Assembly (NCBI GenBank): GCA_041651175.1
Contig: JBAZJT010000043.1
Span: 1 to 6,355 of the forward strand
Source: Elusimicrobiales bacterium
Lineage (GTDB): Bacteria > Elusimicrobiota > Elusimicrobia > Elusimicrobiales > Elusimicrobiaceae
DNA: 6,355 nt
Direction of reading: 5' to 3'
The position numbers were made by a program, and so were the translations under genes. This document shows positions 1-6,263 of the stretch, one piece after another. The notes below the pieces were generated by a model. It saw only the letters and a list, made by a program, of their open reading frames with translations, had not been told where the DNA came from and ran no database searches. How positions within the stretch are numbered: position 1 is the first letter of the stretch; each line of letters begins with the position of its first letter.

Positions 1-29
1 TGACGACGGCGCTGCAACGCGCGGGCTGA
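1..29 (+). CDS. possible 3' end of an upstream gene (partial)
   Basis: Reading from base 3, the frame encodes TTALQRAG followed by a TGA stop at 27-29. Its codons (GCG, CTG, CGC, GGC) match the style of the other genes here. A + strand terminator-like hairpin begins about 32 bases after the stop, as expected behind a gene ending there. With only eight visible residues no product can be named, and the fragment could be chance. The downstream terminator is the main reason for listing it. Confidence 0.3.
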
Positions 30-61
30 GAAAAACGAAAAATTGGCGGGACAGGCGAAAG

Positions 62-88
62 CCGAGGTGCAAAGCCCCGGTCTTTTTT
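62..88 (+). terminator. Rho-independent terminator, + strand
   Basis: A GC-rich hairpin has arms CCGAGG (62-67) and CCCCGG (75-80). The arms pair with one A-C mismatch around a seven-base loop and are followed directly by TCTTTTTT (81-88). This is the classic intrinsic terminator layout for transcription coming from the left. On the opposite strand the hairpin is preceded by an A-run and followed only by CTTT, so it may act weakly on the converging transporter gene as well. Confidence 0.55.
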
Positions 89-124
89 ATGCCCAATCAT
101 TCGCCAAAAGTTTTTCAGTGGACC

Positions 125-805
125 CTACCGGGTTGCGGCGGCTTCCTCGGCCTGGGCGAGAGAAGTTTCCGTCCGGGTTTTAAGCGCGTAATTCATCGGC
201 CCGGGCATGGAAAACACCGTCTTGCCGGCGGCGGGATTCACAAGCTCGGCTGCGGCCATCCACAGCGATATCCCCCCCAGCAACGCGGTGAAAACGCCGG
301 TGCAGGGCGTAAACACCGAGGCATGCAGCACCGGATAAGAAGAGGCCGGGAAAATATCCTTCAGAATCCTGGTCACATACAACAGGTCTATGTCCAGCAG
401 GAAATAGAACAGGATTTTGCTGTAGAACCCGAAGCCGTATGTTACCGCCGCAAATATCAGCAGGAAGGAAACGTCCACGGCGGTGACGATGACGGGGTCA
501 ATTCTGCCCCCGCGGGCGGCTTCGGTCAGCGACCAGTAATTCATGGCCCAGTTGAACGAGAATGCCGTAAACAGCGTCCCCCCGTACAGGTTGCGGTTGG
601 CCAGATTCACAATGCCCGAAACAAGCTGCCCGAAGCAGCCGAAAAACAGGCAGAACATGGCGGCGGTTCTGATGCCTTCCGGAGTAAGGCGATATCCGAA
701 AGCTATTGGCGTCAGCGCGGCGCAGCCCACGGCCAGCCCTATCAATCCCAGAGGAGTGGCGTTGGCAAACGGCGTCGCGGCATGAGTGTGCTGATTTGTG
801 GTCAT
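125..805 (-). CDS. acetate/succinate transporter family membrane protein (GPR1/FUN34/YaaH, SatP-like)
   Basis: This 226-residue protein resembles the acetate uptake transporters (E. coli SatP, about 188 aa), inner-membrane proteins that move acetate or succinate, probably with protons. A near-copy of the family signature NPAPLGL occurs at residues 15-21 as NATPLGL. Six hydrophobic segments follow at about 18-39, 46-68, 76-94, 105-125, 130-147 and 170-188. The family pattern GQ..SG......N..GGT.F (59-80) and the late A.E..N...GK..FS.P (185-201) are both visible. The extra length is mostly a hydrophilic N-terminus and a Glu/Ala-rich C-terminal tail. The start at 805 is fixed by an ideal ribosome site (AAAGGAGG) seven bases upstream. 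The gene is monocistronic and divergent from the DUF885 operon. Substrate is inferred from family only; the first signature proline is Ala here. Confidence 0.85.
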   Translation of the reverse strand: MTTNQHTHAATPFANATPLGLIGLAVGCAALTPIAFGYRLTPEGIRTAAMFCLFFGCFGQLVSGIVNLANRNLYGGTLFTAFSFNWAMNYWSLTEAARGGRIDPVIVTAVDVSFLLIFAAVTYGFGFYSKILFYFLLDIDLLYVTRILKDIFPASSYPVLHASVFTPCTGVFTALLGGISLWMAAAELVNPAAGKTVFSMPGPMNYALKTRTETSLAQAEEAAATR

Positions 806-811
806 TTACTG

Positions 812-819
812 CCTCCTTT
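812..819 (-). promoter_or_regulatory. strong Shine-Dalgarno for the SatP-like gene
   Basis: On the minus strand the sequence reads AAAGGAGG, then CAGTAA and a further base pair step to the ATG at 805-803. This is a full-length match to the anti-Shine-Dalgarno at normal spacing. It settles the start codon and contrasts with the lack of any such site before the divergent gene at 916. Confidence 0.8.
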
Positions 820-902
820 CAAGAATTACTCCCCCTGTCCCGTTTCCGCGGCCGTTCCGGTCCCGAATATCGTGGCGGACTGCAACTTTTGCGGCGTTAC
901 AT

Positions 903-931
903 AGTATACTTTATTATGACAAGAGCGGCAA
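903..931 (-). promoter_or_regulatory. sigma70-type promoter for the SatP-like gene
   Basis: Read on the minus strand there is TTGCCG (931-926, four of six to TTGACA), then exactly 17 bases, then TATACT (908-903, five of six to TATAAT). Transcription would begin near 896 and give a leader of about 90 bases before the ATG at 805. The -35 box lies inside the first codons of the divergent DUF885 gene, so the two transcription units would compete for polymerase here. This is seen in sequence only; there is no experimental support. Confidence 0.5.
905..910 (+). promoter_or_regulatory. candidate -10 box of the DUF885-ABC operon
   Basis: TATACT sits five bases before the ATG at 916, on the opposite strand of the same AGTATACT palindrome that holds the minus-strand -10. 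A start site 6-8 bases downstream would fall on or next to the ATG, predicting a leaderless message. No good -35 is present: the best is CTGCAA at 880-885, three of six with a 19-base spacer. The call is therefore tentative. Confidence 0.3.
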
Positions 932-2727
932 AATTTGCGATAATCCATTACGTGAACATCTTTTCCCTGATTGCCGTCATGTGCGTCATGGCCGCCCCTG
1001 CGCGCGGCTACGAGGAAGCGCTTTCGGAAAAACATCTTGAAGGCACGCTTGAAGCCTCCAAGATGCAGGAAATTTTCGACCGGTATCTGGCCACTCTTCA
1101 GGTTACCGACCCGGAAGCCGCCACGCGCATAGGCGTGCACGAGGCGGATAAAAACCTCACCTCCCGCAATCTGGAGCAGGAAGAAGCCCGCATAAACACG
1201 ACCAAAGGCTATCTTGCGGACCTGTCTAAAATAGACAAATCCGTGCTGAATCACTCCGATTTCATTGACCTCACCCTTTTCCAGACAAGACTGGAGATGG
1301 ACGTGTATGTGATGGAAGTCTCCAAGCCGCTGCTCAGGCGTCCGCAGTTTTACATGTCCGCGCTGGATGCGATATACGGCATTCTCAACAAAGACTTTGA
1401 CGCCTACATGCTTAGAGCGCACAACGCGCTGTCAAGGCTGAAACAGTTCCCGCAGATTCTATCGCAGGCGGAGCATAACCTGACCACTCCTCCCAAAATA
1501 TGGGTGGAACAGGCCATAATAGAATGCGACGACGCCGACACTTCTTTTGCCGACCTCACCCCGATGTTCAAGCGCATGGTGGGGCTGGACGCCTCGCTTC
1601 AGGGCGAGGTTGACCGCTCCGTGCAAAACGCGCGCCAGGCCATATCGCATTACCGCGCCTACCTCAAGGACACCGCGATTAAACAGGCCAGCGGCGATTT
1701 CCGCATAGGGGACGAGGCATACGGCTATTACCTGGCGCGGTGGCATCATGTCGGCTTCAATCCCGCAGACGCAGAAGCAATCGCGCGGAAGACGTTCAAA
1801 AGCACGCGCTCGGATTTCCTGACGGAGCTTGCGCAGACGCTTGGCCGCAAGGAAGTGGCCCCGGAAGACTTTGACGAGGCCATATTCAAACTTTCCAAGG
1901 ACCATCCCAGGTATGACGATATAATTTCCACCTTCCAGCAGGAGATGGAGCGCGCCTACCGCCATTTTGACCGCTACCACATCGCGCCCGTGCCAAAGGA
2001 AAGGATACGGATTGTGGAGCCGCCGTCTTACCTGACAAGCAAGACGCCGTTCGTATTCTACAGCCGTCCGTATCCGCTGGACCTGGCCCGCGTGGCCGAA
2101 CTGTATGTGAACCTTCCGCCGAAAAAAACGCCGGAGAAGAAACTTGAGGCGGCGATACGCGCCATGTTCAACTTCCCCTATATAGAAATGGCGGTAACGC
2201 AGGAGGTCTATCCGGGCAGGCATTTGCAGGATTCGGAATCGCTGCAGACCCCGCGCCCGCGGCATATATCTGAGCAGCCTTTTCTTTCCAACGGCTGGGC
2301 GGCTTACGCGCAGCTGCTGGGGATGGAGCAGGGCTATTACACCAATTTCACGGCCAAGCTGGTTTATCTGCGCTGGGAACTGGTTCGCGCCGCCCGCGCG
2401 TATGTGGACGCCGCGCTGCACACAAAGGACATAGACTATGACCAGGCCATGACTTTCCTGACCAAAGAGGCGGGGCTTTCCGCCGGACAGGCCAGATCGG
2501 AAATTCTGCGCGTGTCGCTTAATCCGACGGAGGGACTGTCTTATATAATCGGCAGGGACGAGATTTTGCGCGTAAGGAAGAAGTACCGCGACAAACTGGG
2601 AGACGATTTCGACCTGCGCGATTTCCACAGGCGGCTGCTGCAACTCGGCAACGTGCCGATTACCATGCTTGACGGCGAGCTTGCCAAAAGCTACGAAGAA
2701 TCCAAATCCCCCTTTGACATGAAATGA
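916..2727 (+). CDS. exported DUF885-family protein with a degenerate metal site (probable pseudo-peptidase)
   Basis: This is a 603-residue, largely helical protein of the DUF885 family (COG4805), which is regarded as zincin-like and is often found in the periplasm or on lipoproteins. Residues 1 to about 31 form a signal peptide: basic start, hydrophobic core at 14-27, and a small-residue end APARG. The C-terminal half keeps the family order: PYIEMAVTQEVYPGRHLQ around 420-438, NGWAAYAQ at 459-466, RAARAYVDAALH at 491-502, and FDLRDFHRRLLQLGNVP late in the protein. The family normally reads HExxPGHHLQ and EGWALYAE. Here Gln429, Arg435, Asn459 and Gln466 replace the key His and Glu residues, so metal-dependent hydrolysis is doubtful. 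ATG 916 is chosen because it opens the signal peptide; the frame stays open upstream to 706, but that extension looks non-coding and overlaps the divergent gene. No Shine-Dalgarno is visible. It overlaps the ABC ATPase gene by ATGA. Confidence 0.8.
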   Translation: MTRAAKFAIIHYVNIFSLIAVMCVMAAPARGYEEALSEKHLEGTLEASKMQEIFDRYLATLQVTDPEAATRIGVHEADKNLTSRNLEQEEARINTTKGYLADLSKIDKSVLNHSDFIDLTLFQTRLEMDVYVMEVSKPLLRRPQFYMSALDAIYGILNKDFDAYMLRAHNALSRLKQFPQILSQAEHNLTTPPKIWVEQAIIECDDADTSFADLTPMFKRMVGLDASLQGEVDRSVQNARQAISHYRAYLKDTAIKQASGDFRIGDEAYGYYLARWHHVGFNPADAEAIARKTFKSTRSDFLTELAQTLGRKEVAPEDFDEAIFKLSKDHPRYDDIISTFQQEMERAYRHFDRYHIAPVPKERIRIVEPPSYLTSKTPFVFYSRPYPLDLARVAELYVNLPPKKTPEKKLEAAIRAMFNFPYIEMAVTQEVYPGRHLQDSESLQTPRPRHISEQPFLSNGWAAYAQLLGMEQGYYTNFTAKLVYLRWELVRAARAYVDAALHTKDIDYDQAMTFLTKEAGLSAGQARSEILRVSLNPTEGLSYIIGRDEILRVRKKYRDKLGDDFDLRDFHRRLLQLGNVPITMLDGELAKSYEESKSPFDMK

Positions 2728-3461
2728 CGGAAATACCGGCAATCAGGCTTGAGAATCTTGCAAAAACCTACCGCCGCTCCCATCTGGGAAGGACGACGGA
2801 AACCATAGCCCTGGACGGGCTGAGTCTCGCCGTTGGCCGCGGCGAGATATTCGGGCTGCTGGGGCTTAACGGCGCGGGCAAAACCACCGCCATGAAGCTG
2901 GTGCTGGGGCTTTTGTTCCCCACAAAAGGCGAGGCCGAGGTGATGGGCCGCAAGGCCGGCAGCAACGACGCCAAGCGGATGATAGGCTATCTGCCGGAGC
3001 TGCCGTATTTCTACCCGTATTTCACCCCGGCGGAAAGCCTGGAATTTTATGCCGCGCTTTCCGGCGCGGATTCCGCCGCATCGCGGATAAGCGGCATTCT
3101 GGAGCGGGTAGGCCTTGCCCCCCACGCAAAAAAATGCGCGGGCGAATTCTCAAAGGGAATGCTGGAACGGCTTGGGCTTGCCCAGGCTCTGGTCCACGAC
3201 CCGCAGGTGCTGGTGCTGGACGAGCCTGTCAGCGGGCTGGACCCGCTTGCCGTCTGGGATTTCCGGGAATTGTTTCTGGAGCTTAACCGCGCGGGAAAGA
3301 CGATATTCGTTTCCTCCCACAGCATATCGGAAGTGGAGAAAATCTGTTCCCGCGTCGCCATACTCAAAGCGGGGAAGCTGGCTGCGCTCGTGTCCCAGCA
3401 GGAGTGGAAGAACTCCCCCGGCGGGCTTGAGGAAATTTTCGTAAGGACCGTGAGAGGCTGA
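2724..3461 (+). CDS. ABC-2 type transporter ATP-binding protein
   Basis: This 245-residue ATPase would power the permease encoded next to it from the cytoplasmic face. The motifs are complete and in order: Walker A GLNGAGKT (47-54), a Q-loop region YLPELPYFYPYFTPAE (89-104) with Glu92 in place of Gln, signature FSKGM (142-146), Walker B VLVLDEP (162-168), D-loop SGLD (170-173) and switch His199 in SSHS. The FSKGM signature and LPE Q-loop are typical of the CcmA/NosF-like ATPases that pair with ABC-2 permeases, which include exporters and membrane-protein assembly systems. Length is normal for a single nucleotide-binding domain. The start codon overlaps the DUF885 stop (ATGA, 2724-2727), implying translational coupling. 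The permease starts one base after this gene ends. The substrate cannot be inferred. Confidence 0.93.
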   Translation: MTEIPAIRLENLAKTYRRSHLGRTTETIALDGLSLAVGRGEIFGLLGLNGAGKTTAMKLVLGLLFPTKGEAEVMGRKAGSNDAKRMIGYLPELPYFYPYFTPAESLEFYAALSGADSAASRISGILERVGLAPHAKKCAGEFSKGMLERLGLAQALVHDPQVLVLDEPVSGLDPLAVWDFRELFLELNRAGKTIFVSSHSISEVEKICSRVAILKAGKLAALVSQQEWKNSPGGLEEIFVRTVRG

Positions 3462-3462
3462 T

Positions 3463-4221
3463 ATGCGTTCCGCCGCCATCATCGCCGCACAAACCCTGCG
3501 CGAGCAGTGGAAAAACAGGTTCCTTCAACTGCTGCTTATCTTCGGCGGCGCGCTGGTATATGCCGCGCTGCTTCTGGGCGCAATGGCCATGGAGCAGGAG
3601 CATCGCGTGCTTGTCAACTTCGGCGCGGGGCTTATAGAGCTTGCCGGGCTGGCGGCAGTGGTGGTTGGCGCGGCATACGCCGTGCTGCGCGACATGGAAA
3701 ACAAGACCATTTATCTGATTCTGTCGCGTCCCGTCTCGCGCGGGGCATACATCGCGGGCAAATACGCGGGCCTGCTGCTGGCGGCGGCGGCCGCCATGGC
3801 CTGCATGGCGGCAATGCATATTCTGCTGCTTAAGATGCGCGGCGCGGACGCGGGCGCCGGCTACTGGGCCGTCATATTCTCTTCCTGGCTTAAGGCAGCC
3901 GTGGCCGGCGCGCTTACCATGCTGGTGTCGCTGATTTCAACCTCGTCCCTGTCCGCGCTGCTGATGTCCTGCATCTTTTGGACACTGGGCCATTTCACGG
4001 GGGAGCTGCAGTATCTTTCCTCGCGGCTTGCCGGGCCGGCGGCTTTCGCCGTCAAACCGATACTGTGGATTATCCCGGACCTGAGCTTGCTCAATCTCCG
4101 GGACAGTTTAGCCGCCGGCGCGCCTCACGCGCCCTGGAGCGTTATGCTGGGATACAGCGTTCTGTACGCGGCGGTATGCCTGGGTCTGTCCTGCGCATTG
4201 TTCTCGCGCAAAGAGTTCTGA
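3463..4221 (+). CDS. ABC-2 type transporter permease (NosY-like)
   Basis: This 252-residue integral membrane protein has about six hydrophobic spans, near residues 20-42, 54-75, 101-124, 138-159, 161-178 and 226-247. After the second span comes the hallmark ABC-2 segment DMENKTIYLILSRPVSRGAY followed by GK (77-100), matching the 'E.gTi..ll.rPvsR..y..gK' pattern of NosY-type permeases. PDLSLLNLRD (205-214) before the last span is also usual in this group. It would dimerise and pair with the preceding ATPase to form a full exporter or membrane-remodelling ABC complex. The start ATG lies one base after the ATPase stop, with GAGAGG (3452-3457) as a reasonable ribosome site inside that gene. The C-terminal FSRKEF is a normal short cytoplasmic end. 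The transported compound is unknown. Confidence 0.9.
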   Translation: MRSAAIIAAQTLREQWKNRFLQLLLIFGGALVYAALLLGAMAMEQEHRVLVNFGAGLIELAGLAAVVVGAAYAVLRDMENKTIYLILSRPVSRGAYIAGKYAGLLLAAAAAMACMAAMHILLLKMRGADAGAGYWAVIFSSWLKAAVAGALTMLVSLISTSSLSALLMSCIFWTLGHFTGELQYLSSRLAGPAAFAVKPILWIIPDLSLLNLRDSLAAGAPHAPWSVMLGYSVLYAAVCLGLSCALFSRKEF

Positions 4222-4222
4222 G

Positions 4223-5005
4223 ATGAAACCGGTTTTCCTCGCGGGCGCGCTGGTCCTTGCGGCTGCCGGATACGCGGCGCGCCTGTCCCCCGGCCCGCAG
4301 TATCCGCGCGCGGCGGAAATAAGATACGCGGGAGACAGCGCGCTGGAAGACGCCGCATTCCTGAGCATGGGCCTGCGCCGGCTCTGCGCCGACATCAATT
4401 TCATCCGTCTGATGCAATACTACGGCAGGGCCGAGGAAGGCCGCTACGTGTTTCATGACCATGAGCATGAGCACGACGGGCATCATGCCCCGGACCGTCC
4501 GATAACGGCGGAAGACATCAGATATAACGAGTATTCCATGTACGGTCTCAGCGTTTACGCCGCTTCCGGGTTTGAGGGCGGCAACTTCCCGCAAATATCG
4601 CGCCGCGCGCTTCATATATTGAGTCTTGACCCGTATTTCTCCTACGCCGCGCTTTATGCCGCCGGCGCGCTGGCCTTCAACCTAAACCGCGCGGACGAGG
4701 CGCTGGAAATCCTCGCCTACGCAAAACAATACAATCCGCGCGACTGGAAATATGATTCTTACGCCGCCGCCATAGGCTACTCCAAAGCCGGCGACCCGGC
4801 AAAAACAGCCGACACTCTTGACCTCGCCGTGCGGGAGCCGGACTGCCCCACCATGCTCAAGCAGCAGACCGCTTTTCTCAATAAAAAACTGGGGCGCTGG
4901 CGCCGCGCCTATGAAATTTACGCGGACATCCGCGCGCATTCGCAGGACCCGTATTATATCCGAAACGCAGAGGAACAAATGGCGCAGTTGAGGCAAAAGA
5001 TATGA
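4223..5005 (+). CDS. membrane-anchored TPR-like protein with a His-rich tract, ABC-operon partner
   Basis: This 260-residue protein has an N-terminal hydrophobic segment (4-19) that would act as a signal anchor. The segment FLSMGLRRLCADINFIRLMQYYG (46-68) resembles the '.lGfr.l.ADllWl..iqYyG' block of TPR-type proteins often encoded beside NosF/NosY-like ABC genes. Helical-repeat sequence follows, with two TPR-like units at about 139-172 and 173-205 (spaced Ala, Tyr and Pro as in LDPYFSYAALYAAGALAF and YNPRDWKYDSYAAAIGYSKAGD) and more helices to the end. Between the conserved block and the repeats lies HDHEHEHDGHH (78-88), a likely metal-binding loop. The gene starts one base after the permease stop and overlaps the glycosyltransferase start by ATGA. 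It probably acts outside the inner membrane as a scaffold or partner of the ABC complex. No enzymatic motif is seen. Confidence 0.72.
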   Translation: MKPVFLAGALVLAAAGYAARLSPGPQYPRAAEIRYAGDSALEDAAFLSMGLRRLCADINFIRLMQYYGRAEEGRYVFHDHEHEHDGHHAPDRPITAEDIRYNEYSMYGLSVYAASGFEGGNFPQISRRALHILSLDPYFSYAALYAAGALAFNLNRADEALEILAYAKQYNPRDWKYDSYAAAIGYSKAGDPAKTADTLDLAVREPDCPTMLKQQTAFLNKKLGRWRRAYEIYADIRAHSQDPYYIRNAEEQMAQLRQKI

Positions 5006-6096
5006 ATCTTCTTTTCGTAAGCGAATCCAGGGGCTGGAGCGGCGGCGCAAACCAGATGCTGCTTACCGCAAAGGAACTCTCCGCGCGGGGGCATAAGGTT
5101 TTCTTTGCGCTCCCCGAAGGCGAAATCCGCTCCCGCGCAGAGGCCGCCGGGTTTGACTGCCGCCCTATCAACATCCGCCAGGATTACGACCTGCCTTCCG
5201 CATTTGCCGTCAAAAAAATAGCGGGGCAGACGCAGGCCGATATCGTCCACGCGCATCATCCTCAGGCGCATGCGGTATGCCTGGCGGCAAGATATTTCGG
5301 CATGGCCGCGCCGCTGATTGTAACCCGGCGGGTCATTTTTCCGCTGCGCGCCAACCCGTTCAGCGCGCTTAAATACCGCTCGTCCAGGGTTTCGCGCTAT
5401 ATCGCAGTCTGCAACGCCGCGAAGGCGGAGCTTGTCAAAGGCGGCGTCGCGGCGGAGCGGGTGGAGGTAATTCCGTCGGCGGTGGACATATCCAAATACG
5501 CCGCCGCGCGGCAGAAACGCGCGGCGCTGGAGATGAAGCCTCCTTTCCGCGTAGGGCTTATCGGGCATTATGCCTGGTTCAAGGGGCATGACTATCTGCT
5601 GCGCGCCGCGCAGGAAATCGTCGCGCGCTTTCCCGGCACCAAATTTGTATTCGCCGGACGCGACACCGAAAAGCTAAAACCCATCGCCGAGGAATACTGC
5701 GTGGAGAAAAACGTGGAAATTCTGGGCGAGCGCCGCGATGTCCCGGACATTCTGGCCGGCCTGCATGTTTTCGCCATGCCGTCGCTGCAGGAAGGCATAG
5801 CGACGGCCCTTATAGAGGCGCAAAGCGCGGGCGTCCCTTCGGTGGCCACCAGAATTGGCGGCATACCGGATGTGATGCTGGCGGACCAGACCGGCCTTAT
5901 GGTGCCGGAAAAAGATTCCCACTCGCTTGCGCAAGCCATAATGCGCTATTTCAGCGAGCCGGAGCTGGCCGCGCAAATGGCGCAGCGCGGATACGAGCGC
6001 GTGCAGGCCAATTTCGACCTGCCCGCAGTCTGCTCCCGGCTTGAGACGCTTTATATGTCCACAGCCGCCCCGAAAGCTGTCCGAACCACGCCCTGA
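5002..6096 (+). CDS. glycosyltransferase family 4 (GT-B fold)
   Basis: This 364-residue cytoplasmic glycosyltransferase is of normal length for family GT4, retaining enzymes that transfer a sugar from a nucleotide-sugar donor. The N-terminal acceptor domain begins MNLLFVSES and has the glycine-rich loop GWSGGANQML (11-20). HAHHPQAH (83-90) and VTRRVIFPLRANPFSALKYR (107-126) resemble the LPS-type GT4 clade, and VIPSAVDISKY (156-166) marks the linker to the donor domain. The donor domain shows VGLIGHYAWFKGH (184-196, Lys194), FAGRD (217-221), and the EX7E motif Glu264/Glu272 in QEGIATALIEAQSAGVPSVAT, followed by GGIPDVM. The ATG overlaps the upstream stop (ATGA); TTGAGG ending at 4993 is a plausible ribosome site. 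It probably builds an envelope glycan such as LPS; donor and acceptor cannot be told. It is the last gene of the operon. Confidence 0.92.
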   Translation: MNLLFVSESRGWSGGANQMLLTAKELSARGHKVFFALPEGEIRSRAEAAGFDCRPINIRQDYDLPSAFAVKKIAGQTQADIVHAHHPQAHAVCLAARYFGMAAPLIVTRRVIFPLRANPFSALKYRSSRVSRYIAVCNAAKAELVKGGVAAERVEVIPSAVDISKYAAARQKRAALEMKPPFRVGLIGHYAWFKGHDYLLRAAQEIVARFPGTKFVFAGRDTEKLKPIAEEYCVEKNVEILGERRDVPDILAGLHVFAMPSLQEGIATALIEAQSAGVPSVATRIGGIPDVMLADQTGLMVPEKDSHSLAQAIMRYFSEPELAAQMAQRGYERVQANFDLPAVCSRLETLYMSTAAPKAVRTTP

Positions 6097-6114
6097 AAAC
6101 AGGCCTTTGGCCCG
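6096..6114. terminator. weak hairpin after the operon
   Basis: CAGGCC-TTT-GGCCCG (6100-6114) can form a six-pair stem with one G-T pair and a three-base loop, immediately behind the glycosyltransferase stop. On the minus strand it is followed by TTTT, so it better fits termination of a converging minus-strand transcript; on the + strand only TT follows. The stem is short, so this is a tentative call. Confidence 0.3.
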
Positions 6115-6263
6115 TTCATCGGCGTCCCGCTGATATTTCCCTATTAACCTGAATGTTTCAGTTGGATTGCGGGATTCGGCGAAAAATCGCTTTATACTGC
6201 CTTCACAAAGTTATCCTTTCGCGCTTTTTCGCCTCCTGACTTCGCCAACGGGACACCCAGTGG

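Noticed and set aside
4..180. A frame on the + strand with a protein-like stretch (AEKNEKLAGQAKAEV)
   Set aside because: It has no ATG start or ribosome site, runs through the terminator hairpin and T-run at 62-88, and continues antisense into the transporter gene.
807..902. Possible riboswitch or attenuator in the roughly 90-base leader of the SatP-like gene
   Set aside because: Short GC-rich complementary segments exist (CCGG, CGGCCG), but I found no conserved riboswitch core, leader peptide or terminator/antiterminator pair.
89..904. A 271-codon open frame on the + strand opposite the SatP-like gene
   Set aside because: It lies antisense to a clear six-helix transporter. Its translation is rich in Gly, Arg, Gln and His without any domain, as expected for the shadow of a GC-rich gene.
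706..915. In-frame N-terminal extension of the DUF885 protein (70 more residues)
   Set aside because: It would overlap the divergent transporter gene and its ribosome site, has no signal-like content, and would bury the well-formed signal peptide that starts at 916.
1459..2742. A 427-codon frame on the minus strand inside the DUF885 gene
   Set aside because: It is antisense to a gene with clear family motifs. The composition is low-complexity Arg/Gly/Val/His with no recognisable motif, and no ribosome site favours it.
2991..3168. Glu92 replacing the Q-loop Gln and FSKGM replacing LSGGQ in the ABC ATPase
   Set aside because: Both variants are ordinary in CcmA/NosF-type ATPases that pair with ABC-2 permeases, so they do not suggest loss of function.
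6178..6193. Mini-hairpin GCGA-AAAA-TCGC followed by TTT, considered as a terminator
   Set aside because: The stem is only four or five pairs and the T-run is three bases. It is too weak to call, and such sequences are common by chance.
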